Shown: positions 1 to 10,060, numbered from the stretch's first letter. The stretch is 64,000 nt of DNA from UTCHB3 sp964371075 (GCA_964371075.1 CAYJKN010000005.1:62001-126000); one strand, 5' to 3'. Notes: generated by a model from the letters alone, not told the origin. Program-made: numbers and translations.

Positions 1-85
1 AGAACACGAAGTCAAGAAGGAAAGAAGCTCAAGAAGGTTCTTCGTGTCCCTTCTTAACTTCTTTTCTTCGTGTCAAAATCTGTTT
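1..85. repeat. Short inverted/direct repeats downstream of tex
   Basis: An 8-mer CTTCGTGT occurs at 40-47 and 66-73, and its reverse complement ACACGAAG at 4-11. The flanking AAG-rich sequence is also roughly complementary between the left and right halves. The block could fold into a hairpin after the tex stop codon (minus strand), so it may act as a terminator, but there is no clean T-tract. It may equally be a copy of a dispersed intergenic repeat. Confidence 0.35.
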
Positions 86-2275
86 TTAGTCGACTAAGCT
101 AAGGGATATTCTTTTTCTGTCGAGATCTACTTCAGTAATAGTTACTTCAAGTATATCACCAGCGGCGACAACTTCACTTGGATTTTTAACGAAACCTTGT
201 TTCATTTTTGAAATGTGGAGTAAACCGTCTTGTTTTACGCCGATATCGATGAATGCACCGAAATCTACAACGTTTCTAACGGTTCCTTTTACTTTCATGC
301 CTGGTCTAAGATCTTCCATCTTCATTATATCACTCCTAAGGATTGGTGGGGGTAGTTCCTCTCTTGGATCTCTCCCCGGTTTTTTGATGTTTTCGATTAT
401 ATCCTGAAGGGTCATCTCGCCAACATTTAACTGTGACGCTACTTTCTTCAGGCTAATCTTGTTTATATAGAAACTTATTGCTCCACCTGTTTCTTTTATC
501 TCTGATGGTTTTATATTAACCATATCGAGCAACTTGTTAGTCGTCTCATAAGATTCAGGGTGGATAAATGTGCTGTCGAGTGGCTCATCGCCGTCAGGGA
601 TCTTGAGGAAACCGGCACACTGTTCGTACACCTTTTCGCCAACACCACGGACACCCAAAAGCTCACTTCTTCTTTTAAATTTTCCTTTACTCTCTCTGTG
701 TTTCACTATTGAATCTGCAAGTCTTTTATTTAAACCCGAGACATAAGTTAATAGTGAAGAGGAGGCTGTATTTAGATCCACACCGACATAGTTCACGCAG
801 CTTACAACAACATCATCAAGTTTTTTTGCAAGAAGTTTTTGATCAACATCATGTTGATACTGACCAACGCCAATTGATTTGGGGTCGATTTTTACAAGTT
901 CCGATAACGGGTCCAGTAATCTTCTTGCTATTGAAATGTTGCCTCTTTGTGAAGCTTCAAGGTCGGGGAATTCTTTTTTTGCCACTTCAGAAGCAGAATA
1001 TACCGAAGCTCCCGCTTCGTTTACGATTATATATTTGGCTTCGAGTGAATTCTTTTTAATAAGTTCTGAGACAAAAGCCTCGGTTTCGCGGCTTGCTGTT
1101 CCGTTTCCAATTGCCACTACATCAACTTTATATTTGTTGATCAGGGCAACTACCACTTTTTCAGCTTCTGCAATTCGACTTTGTGGAGGATGTGGATAGA
1201 TGGTAACACCATCAATATACTTTCCTGTTTCGTCGATAATGGCAACTTTTGTTCCGGACGCAAATCCCGGATCAAGCCCCATTATTACTCTGTCGAGAAG
1301 AGGTGGCTGAAGCAAAACATTGTGCAGATTCTCTGCAAAAACTTCAATTGCATGCAGACCGGCTTCATAAACCAGTTCATTCCTTACTTCCCTGTCAATG
1401 GAAGGAAAAATCAATCGTTTAAAGGAATCTTCCACAACAGTTGCGAAAAATTCATCAAAACTCCCTTTTTTATCATTAAAAAAGCTCTCGTTGATTTTGG
1501 AATGTGCTGCTGTTGGCTCAACTGTAAAGTGAACTTTGAGGAATTTCTCCCTCTCACCTCTATCAAGAGCCATTATCTGATAGGGTTTTATTTTACTAAT
1601 ATCAATTTGAAAATCATAATAGGTTCTGTAAACATCCTGCTCCCCTTTTGCCCTTAATTTCAGATTTTTTTCACTCTGTTCAGGGGCATCGCCGGATTTT
1701 TCAACCTTAATCAGTGCCTCACTTGAAACATACTCACGAACCGTTTTTCTAACATCTGCATTTTCGCTGATCATCTCGGCGATGATGTCGCTTGCGCCTT
1801 TTATTGCGTCTTCAACAGTTAGAACTCCCAGGTCCACATTTATATATGCAGAAGCGAGTTCTTCAAGAGTTGTTGTATCGTTATAATTTTCAAGCAGGTG
1901 AAGTGCCAGTGGCTCAAGCCCTTTGGCTTTTGCTACCGTTCCTCTGGTTTTTCTCTTCGGTTTGTAGGGAAGGTAAAGATCTTCAACTTCTTGAAGCCTT
2001 AAACTGTTTACAATCTTTGATTTGAGTTCATCTGTAAGTTTTCCTTGCTCTTCAATACTGTTGAGTACAACTACTTTTCTCTCCTCAAGCATATTGAGGT
2101 AAGAAAGGCGGTCTTCAATAGTACGAAGCTGGTCTTCATCCAATCCACCTGTCTGTTCCTTACGGTAGCGGGCGATAAATGGTATAGTGGAACCTTCTGC
2201 AAGAAGATTTAAGACAGAATTTACCTGATCTTTGCGTAAGCCGAGCTCTTGTGTAATTTGATTTGGTATATTCAT
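86..2275 (-). CDS. tex: Tex family RNA-binding transcription accessory protein
   Basis: A 729-residue protein with the full Tex architecture: a helical N-terminal domain beginning MNIPNQITQELGLRK, a YqgF/RNase H-like domain (MGLDPGFASGTKVA near residue 335), a helix-hairpin-helix region (about 510-560, LLGVRGVGEKVYEQ) and a C-terminal S1 RNA-binding domain (about 651-729, VVDFGAFIDIGVKQDGLLH). Length is normal for the family. Tex proteins bind nucleic acid through S1 and affect transcription; the exact role is poorly defined. The gene appears monocistronic, with a 216-bp gap to the next gene. Confidence 0.95.
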   Translation of the reverse strand: MNIPNQITQELGLRKDQVNSVLNLLAEGSTIPFIARYRKEQTGGLDEDQLRTIEDRLSYLNMLEERKVVVLNSIEEQGKLTDELKSKIVNSLRLQEVEDLYLPYKPKRKTRGTVAKAKGLEPLALHLLENYNDTTTLEELASAYINVDLGVLTVEDAIKGASDIIAEMISENADVRKTVREYVSSEALIKVEKSGDAPEQSEKNLKLRAKGEQDVYRTYYDFQIDISKIKPYQIMALDRGEREKFLKVHFTVEPTAAHSKINESFFNDKKGSFDEFFATVVEDSFKRLIFPSIDREVRNELVYEAGLHAIEVFAENLHNVLLQPPLLDRVIMGLDPGFASGTKVAIIDETGKYIDGVTIYPHPPQSRIAEAEKVVVALINKYKVDVVAIGNGTASRETEAFVSELIKKNSLEAKYIIVNEAGASVYSASEVAKKEFPDLEASQRGNISIARRLLDPLSELVKIDPKSIGVGQYQHDVDQKLLAKKLDDVVVSCVNYVGVDLNTASSSLLTYVSGLNKRLADSIVKHRESKGKFKRRSELLGVRGVGEKVYEQCAGFLKIPDGDEPLDSTFIHPESYETTNKLLDMVNIKPSEIKETGGAISFYINKISLKKVASQLNVGEMTLQDIIENIKKPGRDPREELPPPILRSDIMKMEDLRPGMKVKGTVRNVVDFGAFIDIGVKQDGLLHISKMKQGFVKNPSEVVAAGDILEVTITEVDLDRKRISLSLVD

Positions 2276-2491
2276 GATTCTTCGATGAGAGTTATTCTAC
2301 TAATTCCAGTGGAAAGCTTCTTAGGAGTGGGCTGACTTCACGATAAAAAACGAGTGTAATGTAAGGTTAACAATACGGGGGAAATCTTCTGCTTCTAACT
2401 AAAAAAATGATTTTGAACACACAATGTACATAAAATAATTGATAAACAAACGATAAATCAACATTTTAAACTTTTTTTTGCTTTTTTTTCA

Positions 2492-3586
2492 CTAAAATGT
2501 GATCTTTTCACCGGGATTTGGGAGAATGAGCCTAAATTTATAGCTTCTCTTGGCATATTCCATGTTCACAGTTCTATGAGGATCACCCAATGGTTCATCC
2601 CCCATTGCAAATGTTCCATAGTGCATAGGGATTAAGTTTTTTGTTTTCATAAGTCTTGCAGCACGAAGTGCCTCCAGTGGAGAAGTATGGCTTGGGTGCA
2701 TAAACCAGCGGGGTTTATAAGCTCCTATCCCGATTATTGCATAATCAACTTCACCAAACAGAGTGTAAACTTCTTCAAAATGACTTCCATATCCTGAATC
2801 ACCGCCAAAATAGATTTTGGTATCTTTGTCCTTGATAAGAAATGCTCCCCAGAGTCTTAGATTTTGATCAAACAGTCCTCTTCGGCCCCAGTGCCTTGCC
2901 GGCAAAAATGTAACCGATATAACATCAGTTCCGGGTCGATATTCCTGATACCACCCTGCTTCCATCACCTTTACCCCGGGCATCCACTCTTCTAAAAGTG
3001 GTGTGGTTCTTAAACCGGTTAAAATTATCACATTTGGATTTTGTTGATAAAGTTGTTTTAGACTCTCTTCATCCATGTGGTCAAAATGATCATGGGAAAG
3101 AAGAATGTAGTCAATACCAATCAACTCTTCCGGCTTAAATGGAAGTGTGGAAAATCTCCTGCTCCATAGTGATGGTGAAGTAAATTGTGGATCGGTGATT
3201 ATCAGTTTTCCGCCAATTCGAATCAGAAATGAAGCGTGTCCTACTAAAACAATTCCCTCTTCTTTGCTCTTCAAAAATTCAGAGGCATTTACAGTCTTCA
3301 ATCGGAAAGTATCATTCTTCTTCTCTTCCTTTTGCGGATTTCCACTCGCCTGCCAAAGGAAGAAACTGTTGTAATCCTGGTTGGTTGGGAATTCATGATT
3401 CACAAACTTTCCATCTTCATCCACCGGATTTCCAACCCATCCGGGTTTGATAATACGCAGCGAATCCACTTTCATAGTCATCGTGTCACGATTGAAGTCA
3501 TCTAAAGATTGACATCCTGACAGCGAGACAATAAACAGTACAACACTCAAAATTTTAAGAAATGATTTACGGTCGGGTTTATCCAT
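2492..3586 (-). CDS. MBL-fold metallohydrolase lipoprotein (UlaG/NAPE-PLD-like)
   Basis: Metallo-beta-lactamase-fold hydrolase. The metal-binding signature HDHFDH follows GIDYILLS; downstream metal ligands are seen in PARHWGRRG, GGDSGYGSHF and IPMHYGTF. This arrangement fits the UlaG/NAPE-PLD-like branch, whose members cleave phosphodiester or lactone bonds; the substrate cannot be read here. The open frame extends to 3706, but I prefer the internal ATG at 3586, because it starts a lipoprotein signal (FLKILSVVLFIVSLSGC, Cys as lipobox). The extra 40 upstream residues are polar and would bury the signal. Expected location: cell envelope. Confidence 0.82.
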   Translation of the reverse strand: MDKPDRKSFLKILSVVLFIVSLSGCQSLDDFNRDTMTMKVDSLRIIKPGWVGNPVDEDGKFVNHEFPTNQDYNSFFLWQASGNPQKEEKKNDTFRLKTVNASEFLKSKEEGIVLVGHASFLIRIGGKLIITDPQFTSPSLWSRRFSTLPFKPEELIGIDYILLSHDHFDHMDEESLKQLYQQNPNVIILTGLRTTPLLEEWMPGVKVMEAGWYQEYRPGTDVISVTFLPARHWGRRGLFDQNLRLWGAFLIKDKDTKIYFGGDSGYGSHFEEVYTLFGEVDYAIIGIGAYKPRWFMHPSHTSPLEALRAARLMKTKNLIPMHYGTFAMGDEPLGDPHRTVNMEYAKRSYKFRLILPNPGEKITF

Positions 3587-3860
3587 ACCTTTAAAAGAAA
3601 AAAAATTAATAAAGAGTTCCAAATGTTCGTTTTTTGGTGTGGGAGGTTCTCCCTGTTCACCACAATTGTTAGCCTGTTTCCTCAATTTGTCTTTAATATC
3701 ACACATTCGTAAAATAATCAGTTAACTGTTTGATTTCTGAAGAAAATAGATTATGTTAAAACCACGATTTAACGGAGATTCTTTGCGACCGTGTCCAGTC
3801 AATTGACAAGATTCAAAAAGAACTTTTCTTTGTAGTGAAACAGCTTAATTGAGGTATAAA

Positions 3861-4481
3861 ATGTCATGGATCAACTCTGAAGTCGATCTTGGCTTCACAA
3901 AACTCACTTCTCCCGGTGGCTTGCACATCTGCCTGATATACAATGACGAGGAAGAGAGAAAAGAGATAGTTCAAAATTTTACGCAAAGCGGCCTGAATTC
4001 ATTTGAAAAAGTTGCCTACTTTGCCGACCAGCCCAAACCCATCGATGTCACAGAGTGGCTTCAACAATATAATGTACAGGTTAATGGCAATCTTAAACCC
4101 GGACAACTTCTGCTCGCCACTGCCTCTGAAACATATACTCCGGATAAAGTTTTTAACCCCGACGATATGCTTGCCAAACTTGAGGCGATCTATCATGTGG
4201 CCAAAGAGGATGGGTTTAATGGATGTCGTGGATCAGGAGAGATGACCTGGGCGTTGAATGGATTGCCCGGCTCTGATCGACTTCTCGAGTATGAATCTCG
4301 AATCAATAATGTAATTATTGATCATCCATTGATAGTTATGTGCCAGTATGATGCCACCAGATTTAATGGTGCTACAATTCTCGGAGTTCTTAAGGTTCAT
4401 CCTTATATGATCGTTAAAGGATTGGTAGTCCAGAATCCTTATTACGAAACTCCTGATGAATATCTTGGAAAACAAAAATGA
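3861..4481 (+). CDS. MEDS-domain (DcmR-like sensory) protein
   Basis: A 206-residue protein matching the MEDS domain (methanogen/methylotroph DcmR sensory): GGLHICLIYNDEEER at the start, GCRGSGEMTWAL in the middle and VMCQYDATRF followed by LKVHP near the end. MEDS resembles an inactive RecA/KaiC fold and is found as a sensor input, usually with histidine kinases or one-component regulators. An upstream TTG at 3849 is open, but GAGG at 3851-3854 is a ribosome binding site spaced 6 nt from ATG 3861, so the ATG is preferred. A histidine kinase starts 64 bp downstream on the same strand, so the two probably form one sensing unit. Confidence 0.85.
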   Translation: MSWINSEVDLGFTKLTSPGGLHICLIYNDEEERKEIVQNFTQSGLNSFEKVAYFADQPKPIDVTEWLQQYNVQVNGNLKPGQLLLATASETYTPDKVFNPDDMLAKLEAIYHVAKEDGFNGCRGSGEMTWALNGLPGSDRLLEYESRINNVIIDHPLIVMCQYDATRFNGATILGVLKVHPYMIVKGLVVQNPYYETPDEYLGKQK

Positions 4482-4545
4482 TTCGATTATTTAGCAGAAA
4501 GGTGAAAAGGCGCAAAACACCCGGCTCCCCGGGGAGGGGTGAGTA

Positions 4546-6189
4546 ATGTTAGAGGTTAAAGACAGCGATCATCAAGAGATAATAATCCTGAACCGCATTC
4601 TCGCTGCTCAAAGCACTCTTCAGGTTTTCGACCGTGCGATAAACCTTGGAGATTTTGTTGCAAGTGCCATTCAATCGGTTCCCGGAATCAACTTTGTAGA
4701 GTTAACACTTCGTTCCGAGATTCTTGCTCTGGAAAAAGCAGAAGTTCTCGACAATCAAAATTTTTATACGCTTGTTGGAAGTCTCAGCGGAAAGTATCTC
4801 CCCCCCGTAACTGAATTGCCAGGTAGTGAAATCCTGATTCAGTTGAAAACATTTAAAACAACTTTTGGTTTCCTAAAAATTTCCATTTCTGACCTCTTTT
4901 TGTTCCGAAAATATGAACCTGCTGTTAGAAATTTATTAAATGTATGTGCCCTCCAACTCGAAAACAATCTTCACTCAAAGATCGCTGCTCGTTATAAAGG
5001 TCACCTCGAAGAACTTGTTGAAGAAAAAACTGCTGAATTGCAAAATGAGATCAACGAAAAGATTGAGCAGGCAGAGAAATTAAGAGAAAACGAAGAGAGA
5101 TTCCGTTCTTTGGTGGAAAATGTTGATGACATAATCTATACCATGGACAAAACGGGTAAGTTTACCTATGTGTCTCCTAAATGGGAGAAATGGATGGGAT
5201 ATAAACCTGAAGAGGTGATTGGTACTACATTTGAACATTATGTTCACCCCGAAGATCTTGGCAAGTGTGTTGAATATTATAAACAGGTTTTCTACTTCAA
5301 GAAGATGCCCGCTGTCCTTGAATTCCGGGTAATAAAAAAAGACGGCTCCATTCGGTGGCAGGCCAGCAACGGGTCACCATTTTATAACAAAAATGGAGAA
5401 GTTACACATATCTTTGGCATTGCGCGAGACATCACAACACGAAAAGAAACTGAACATAAACTTCGAACCCACATGGATGGATTAAAAAATTCAATCGAAT
5501 CGAAGGACAGGTATTTCTCCCTCCTCGCCCACGATTTAAGGAGTCCGTTCCATATCTTTCTTAATCTCTCAGAGTTGTTATCAGAGGGAATTGAACATCT
5601 CAGTAAAAGTGAAATTATCAAACTCAGCAAACAATTAAACATCGCTCTTCATAAACAATATGAGTTGTTGACAGACCTTCTCGATTGGTCCGGAATAGAA
5701 TCCAACCAATTGGCGTTTAATCCTGAAACTCTTCTGCTTTATGAAGAAGTAATGAAGGTGTTCGATTCTGTTTCCGCCCTGGCACAGGAAAAGGATATCC
5801 AACTGTCGTGTGAAGTGAATGGAGATTTTGAAGTTTATGCCGATCCCCGGGTTTTAAGAACTCTGATTAGAAATCTTGTTTCCAATTCGATCAAATTCAC
5901 AAACAATGGTGGATGGGTTAAAATAAACGCCACAAACAAAGGGAATTATGTGGAAATTGTCGTGGTTGATAATGGTGTCGGGATGGACCATACTGTTGTT
6001 GAAAACCTGTTTAAACCCGATTTCCATACCTCCACTCTGGGTACCAACAATGAAAAAGGTACCGGACTTGGACTGCGGTTCTGCAAACAGGCAGTAGAAA
6101 AACACAGTGGCACAATACAAGTGGAAAGTAAACCATATCAGGGCAGTACTTTCTTAATTACTCTCCCCAACAAAAACATAAACAACTAA
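4546..6189 (+). CDS. PAS-domain sensor histidine kinase
   Basis: 547 residues, no membrane segment, so probably cytoplasmic. An uncharacterised, GAF-like N-terminal region (1-145) leads into a coiled coil (about 150-190), a PAS domain (about 186-305), a HisKA dimerisation domain with phospho-acceptor His329 (AHDLRSPFH), and a HATPase domain with N box 443-452 (NLVSNSIKFT), G1 box 475-480 (DNGVGM) and G2 box 505-510 (GTGLGL). A strong ribosome binding site (GGGGAGGGGTGAGTA) precedes the ATG. No response regulator is adjacent; the preceding MEDS protein is the likely input partner, and the output partner must lie elsewhere. Confidence 0.92.
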   Translation: MLEVKDSDHQEIIILNRILAAQSTLQVFDRAINLGDFVASAIQSVPGINFVELTLRSEILALEKAEVLDNQNFYTLVGSLSGKYLPPVTELPGSEILIQLKTFKTTFGFLKISISDLFLFRKYEPAVRNLLNVCALQLENNLHSKIAARYKGHLEELVEEKTAELQNEINEKIEQAEKLRENEERFRSLVENVDDIIYTMDKTGKFTYVSPKWEKWMGYKPEEVIGTTFEHYVHPEDLGKCVEYYKQVFYFKKMPAVLEFRVIKKDGSIRWQASNGSPFYNKNGEVTHIFGIARDITTRKETEHKLRTHMDGLKNSIESKDRYFSLLAHDLRSPFHIFLNLSELLSEGIEHLSKSEIIKLSKQLNIALHKQYELLTDLLDWSGIESNQLAFNPETLLLYEEVMKVFDSVSALAQEKDIQLSCEVNGDFEVYADPRVLRTLIRNLVSNSIKFTNNGGWVKINATNKGNYVEIVVVDNGVGMDHTVVENLFKPDFHTSTLGTNNEKGTGLGLRFCKQAVEKHSGTIQVESKPYQGSTFLITLPNKNINN

Positions 6190-6314
6190 AGAGTCACCAC
6201 TACCTTCTAAATTTCTGCCGGTGTTTTTAACTCCACGGGCGATTATAAAAATTCATCAGGTTAACCGCCCCCATTATCGAAGATTGGATTTTAGCAGGAT
6301 AACATTTTCTTCTC

Positions 6315-7142
6315 TTAACCGATTAACAACGATGACATCGAGATCGAGCCGAGAACAAGTTTGTCATTAAACCAGGATATTTGATCCTTTTCCTCTTTTA
6401 AACCCAGTGTATAAAGCAGTGGAATAAAATGTTCCGGAGTGGGGACAGCCATATTCATCTCTCTTCCTTGATTTGAATAGTCCACTAATTCTTTGAAGTC
6501 ACCACTTTTAATAATATTTTTGAACTTAAAATCTGCTTCGTGTGCCCAATCGTAGCCATATTCACTCTCATTCATTTTATTCCATGCAATCACCCTCAGA
6601 TTATGAATCATGTTCCCACTCCCCACAATTAAGACACCTTTCCTTCGCAGAAACGAAAGTTCTTTCGCCAATTCAAAATGATAATTGAGGTCTTTTCTTC
6701 TGTCGATACTAAATTGAACCACTGGAACATCAGCATTAGGGTACATATGTTTAATAACACTCCATGCACCATGATCAAGACCCCATTGTTCGTCCAATCC
6801 AACATCAGTTGATTTGATCTCATCCTTGATTTCTTTCGCCATTTCAGGATTTCCGGGTGCCGGATACTGAACAGCAAACAATTCCTTTGGAAAACCATAA
6901 AAATCATGAATTGTTTCCGGCTTCGGAACAGCCGTCACAAATGTACCGTCCGTCTCCCAATGTGCCGATACACATAATATCATCGAAGGTTTTGGAAGTG
7001 TCTCCCCTTGCCTCCGCCATCCCTCAGAGAATTCATTCTCCTCAATTGCATTCATCGGGCTGCCATGCCCTACAAACAACACAGGCATTTTGTCACTGGA
7101 TTTGTGTATTTTATTTATGTTTTTAATATCATTTAAGTTCAT
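6315..7142 (-). CDS. LigB-superfamily extradiol dioxygenase (YgiD/DODA type)
   Basis: 275 residues, the usual size for the class III extradiol ring-cleavage dioxygenase family that includes 4,5-DOPA dioxygenase. Candidate metal ligands are the His residues in VGHGSPMNA, VSAHWET and NMIHNLRV, and a conserved DHGAWSV segment is present. These enzymes use Fe(II) or Zn to open catechol rings; the physiological substrate of bacterial YgiD-type proteins is uncertain. The gene stands alone and is convergent with the upstream histidine kinase gene. Confidence 0.85.
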   Translation of the reverse strand: MNLNDIKNINKIHKSSDKMPVLFVGHGSPMNAIEENEFSEGWRRQGETLPKPSMILCVSAHWETDGTFVTAVPKPETIHDFYGFPKELFAVQYPAPGNPEMAKEIKDEIKSTDVGLDEQWGLDHGAWSVIKHMYPNADVPVVQFSIDRRKDLNYHFELAKELSFLRRKGVLIVGSGNMIHNLRVIAWNKMNESEYGYDWAHEADFKFKNIIKSGDFKELVDYSNQGREMNMAVPTPEHFIPLLYTLGLKEEKDQISWFNDKLVLGSISMSSLLIG

Positions 7143-7651
7143 TTTTTCTCTCCGGGAGTTATTATATGTTGTAACATCTAATTATTAGGAAAGGTTCAAT
7201 ATGGGGAGGGGGGTAAGGTTAGGGGTTGTGAGATCAATCATTAGGTACGAATATCAATTCCGGTTCGCGGAAAATTGAGGATGGGAGTCCACATTTTTTC
7301 TACGAACATATCACCCGCCCAGGCAGGCTATGAACGATCAAAATCCTGCAAATCCTTTAATACTGTGAATCCTGATTCAGACAATATCCCCAATTTCATA
7401 TTGCATAGGGCAATCGAGGACGATTACCACTCCTCACCCAATCGTTAGAAATATCCGCGATAATCCGCTTAATCCGTTTCATCCGCGTTCTATCAAAAAT
7501 CCCCATCCGTGAAAATCCGTGTTAAATCCGTGGCATCCGTGGAACTATCCCTCACTCTCTTTCAGCCCCTTAGCCTCAAAATTATTACAATTCATAAAAA
7601 TTTTGTTATTTAGAAGTTCCATTAATATATTTTTTTAAGGAGTTAGACGAG
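7143..7651. repeat. Gene-free stretch with dispersed repeats
   Basis: 509 bp without a credible gene. It holds a copy of the repeat related to GGCAATCGGGACGATTACC (about 7408-7434), a run of AATCCGYG-type units (about 7448-7546) and an AATCCTG-rich segment (about 7340-7375). Similar units occur near 35.0, 53.6 and 63.7 kb. The last ~90 bp are AT-rich and probably carry the promoter of the next gene, whose ribosome binding site AAGGAG lies at 7638-7643. Confidence 0.6.
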
Positions 7652-8914
7652 ATGGCGGTCATAAGACCATTCAGAGCACTTCGGCCCGCAAAAGCAGTTG
7701 CCGAGCAGGTTGCAAGTGTTCCTTACGATGTTGTAAGTACCGACGAAGCAAGACATTTAGCAGAAAACAATCCATTCAGTTTTTTGAGAATTACCCGTTC
7801 TGAACTTGAATTTCCAAATTCTCAGGATCCGTATTCACCGGAAATTTATGCCAAGGCTAAAGCCAATCTGGAAACAATTGCCAAAAATGCTCCACTTCTT
7901 GAAGAAGAGGATGCATCATTTTACCTCTATCGTTTAACGATGGATGGAAGAAGCCAGACAGGCATCGCAGCCACTTTTTCAGTGGATGATTATGACAATA
8001 ATATCATTCTTAAACATGAAAAAACCCGTAAAGTTAAAGAAGACGACAGAACAAATCACATCATCACAACCGGTGCTCAGACCGGCGTTGTTTTTCTTAC
8101 TTATAAAGGGGTAAAAAGCATTTCTGCTCTTACAACCGCAGTTATGTCCTCTGTTGAACCACTTTATGCATTTACTGCTCCCGATGGGATCAAACATGAA
8201 GTCTGGCAGATTCCTTTGGATCTCAACGAAACAATTGTTGAAGAAGTTAGAAAAGTTAAAAATCTCTACATTGCAGATGGTCACCACCGTGCAGCTTCAG
8301 CTTCGAGAGCCAGAACAGTTGCCAAAGAAAACAACCCTGCTCACAGAGGATCGGAAGATTATAACTATTTTATCGCTGTGCTTTTCCCTGCTGAGGAACT
8401 CAAAATTCTCCCTTACAACAGAGTTGTCATCGACCTTAACAACCACACCAAAGATCAATTTTTCTCCAAAATCAAAGAGAATTTTGAACTGACCGAAAAT
8501 GGCAATGCTTCGCCTTCACAAAAAGGTGAATTTAGCATGTTGCTTGATGGTAAATGGTATGGACTTAAATTAAAACCCGAACATTTTGAAGATGGTAAAC
8601 TAAAAGGTGCCACCTCAGTTGGCGAGACACTCGATGTGAGTATCCTCCAGAATTTCCTCCTTGAACCAATTCTTGGGGTTGACGATCCCCGCACAAGTAA
8701 AAGAATCGATTTTATTGGTGGAATAAGAGGAACCGCAGAACTTGAAAAATTAACAACATCAGGCAAGTTTGGTGTGGCTTTTTCACTTTATCCTGTTACC
8801 GTGGAGGATCTGATGAAGATTTCCGATGCAGGTGAAGTGATGCCCCCTAAATCAACATGGTTTGAACCAAAATTGAGAGACGGACTTCTAACCCACCTCA
8901 TCGAGGTTGAATAA
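7652..8914 (+). CDS. DUF1015 family protein, possible serine-pathway enzyme
   Basis: 420 residues matching the DUF1015 family: IRPFRALRP and VPYDVVS near the N-terminus, KHEKTRKVKEDDRTNH in the middle and IADGHHRAASA around residue 210. The family is commonly found next to serine-biosynthesis genes, and here serC starts 35 bp downstream on the same strand. The DGHHR motif resembles the ParB/SerK-type motif of free serine kinases, so a role in phosphoserine chemistry is plausible, but this is inference. A clear AAGGAG ribosome binding site supports the start. Confidence 0.85.
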   Translation: MAVIRPFRALRPAKAVAEQVASVPYDVVSTDEARHLAENNPFSFLRITRSELEFPNSQDPYSPEIYAKAKANLETIAKNAPLLEEEDASFYLYRLTMDGRSQTGIAATFSVDDYDNNIILKHEKTRKVKEDDRTNHIITTGAQTGVVFLTYKGVKSISALTTAVMSSVEPLYAFTAPDGIKHEVWQIPLDLNETIVEEVRKVKNLYIADGHHRAASASRARTVAKENNPAHRGSEDYNYFIAVLFPAEELKILPYNRVVIDLNNHTKDQFFSKIKENFELTENGNASPSQKGEFSMLLDGKWYGLKLKPEHFEDGKLKGATSVGETLDVSILQNFLLEPILGVDDPRTSKRIDFIGGIRGTAELEKLTTSGKFGVAFSLYPVTVEDLMKISDAGEVMPPKSTWFEPKLRDGLLTHLIEVE

Positions 8915-8949
8915 GAAGCCTATTAAACAATCTGTAAAAGGATACCGAT

Positions 8950-10038
8950 ATGGAAAAACGAATATTTAATTTCAGTGCAGGTCCTGCAATTCTTCCGGAA
9001 CCTGTTCTAAAAAAAGCCCAGGAAGACTTTTTTTGTCTCCCCGGTGTTGGCATGTCAATTCTTGAAATTAGCCACAGGTCAAAAACCTTCGAAGCCATTC
9101 TTGCTTCAGCCAAAAACGGTTTGAGACAACTTCTCGATATCCCTGAAAATTATGATATCCTTTTCCTTCAGGGAGGTGCAAGCCTGCAGTTTTCGATGGT
9201 ACCAATGAATTTGATGCCACCTGTAAACAAAGCGGACTACATTGTAACAGGCGTTTGGGCAAAAAAAGCAGTTAAAGAAGCCAAAAGAGTAGGAACAGTA
9301 AATATATCCTACACAGCTGAAGCTTCAAACTTCAACCATGTTCCAAAACAGTCTGAGATCACTCTCGATCCTGAAGCCGCTTATGTTCATTATACATCAA
9401 ACAATACTATTTATGGAACACAGTTTGACTATATCCCCGAAGTTGACAAAGTCCCACTTGTCTGCGATATGTCGTCAGACATTCTTTACAAAAAAATTGA
9501 TGTAAGTAAATTTGGAATGATTTATGCCGGTGCTCAAAAGAACATTGGACCTTCAGGTGTAACTCTGGTTATCATCAGAAAAGACCTTTTGGAAAGATCG
9601 GCTGATACACTGCCAACAATGCTTAATTATAAAACACATACAGAAAACGATTCAATGTTTAACACTCCAAACACATTTGGAATTTATATCATAGATCTTG
9701 TTGCAAAATATCTGCTTGAAAATGGTGGACTTGATGCAATGTATGCAACAAACCAGAAAAAAGCTGCCCTTCTCTATAATTGTTTCGACGCGAGCAATGG
9801 TTTTTATAAAGCCCATGCCGTTCCCGGAAGCAGATCGTTAATGAATGTCACCTTTAATCTTCCAACTCCTGAGCTTGAAAAACAGTTGATAGCTGATGCA
9901 ACAGCCGCAGGTTTTGATGGATTAAAAGGTCACCGTTCTGTTGGTGGACTTCGTGCATCAATCTACAATGCTTTCCCGCTTAAAGGTGTTGAAGCACTTG
10001 TTGACTTTTTGAACGATTACAAGAAGAAAAACAGTTAG
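8950..10038 (+). CDS. serC: Phosphoserine aminotransferase
   Basis: 362 residues, the normal length of SerC, a PLP enzyme that converts 3-phosphohydroxypyruvate and glutamate to phosphoserine and 2-oxoglutarate. Seen: N-terminal FNFSAGPAILPEPVL, the PLP-lysine segment YAGAQKNIGPSGVT (Lys in AQKN), and the C-terminal KGHRSVGGLRASIYN that binds the phosphate of the substrate. It follows the DUF1015 gene in an apparent two-gene operon. No serA or serB lies in the window. Confidence 0.96.
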   Translation: MEKRIFNFSAGPAILPEPVLKKAQEDFFCLPGVGMSILEISHRSKTFEAILASAKNGLRQLLDIPENYDILFLQGGASLQFSMVPMNLMPPVNKADYIVTGVWAKKAVKEAKRVGTVNISYTAEASNFNHVPKQSEITLDPEAAYVHYTSNNTIYGTQFDYIPEVDKVPLVCDMSSDILYKKIDVSKFGMIYAGAQKNIGPSGVTLVIIRKDLLERSADTLPTMLNYKTHTENDSMFNTPNTFGIYIIDLVAKYLLENGGLDAMYATNQKKAALLYNCFDASNGFYKAHAVPGSRSLMNVTFNLPTPELEKQLIADATAAGFDGLKGHRSVGGLRASIYNAFPLKGVEALVDFLNDYKKKNS

Positions 10039-10060
10039 TATTAAATAATTACATCTATGG

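Noticed and set aside
213..2025. Plus-strand frames inside tex
   Set aside because: They overlap a clear tex frame on the minus strand and have no family pattern.
2492..3706. The longest frame of the MBL-fold gene as its true start
   Set aside because: It would put 40 polar residues before a lipoprotein signal; the internal ATG at 3586 is better.
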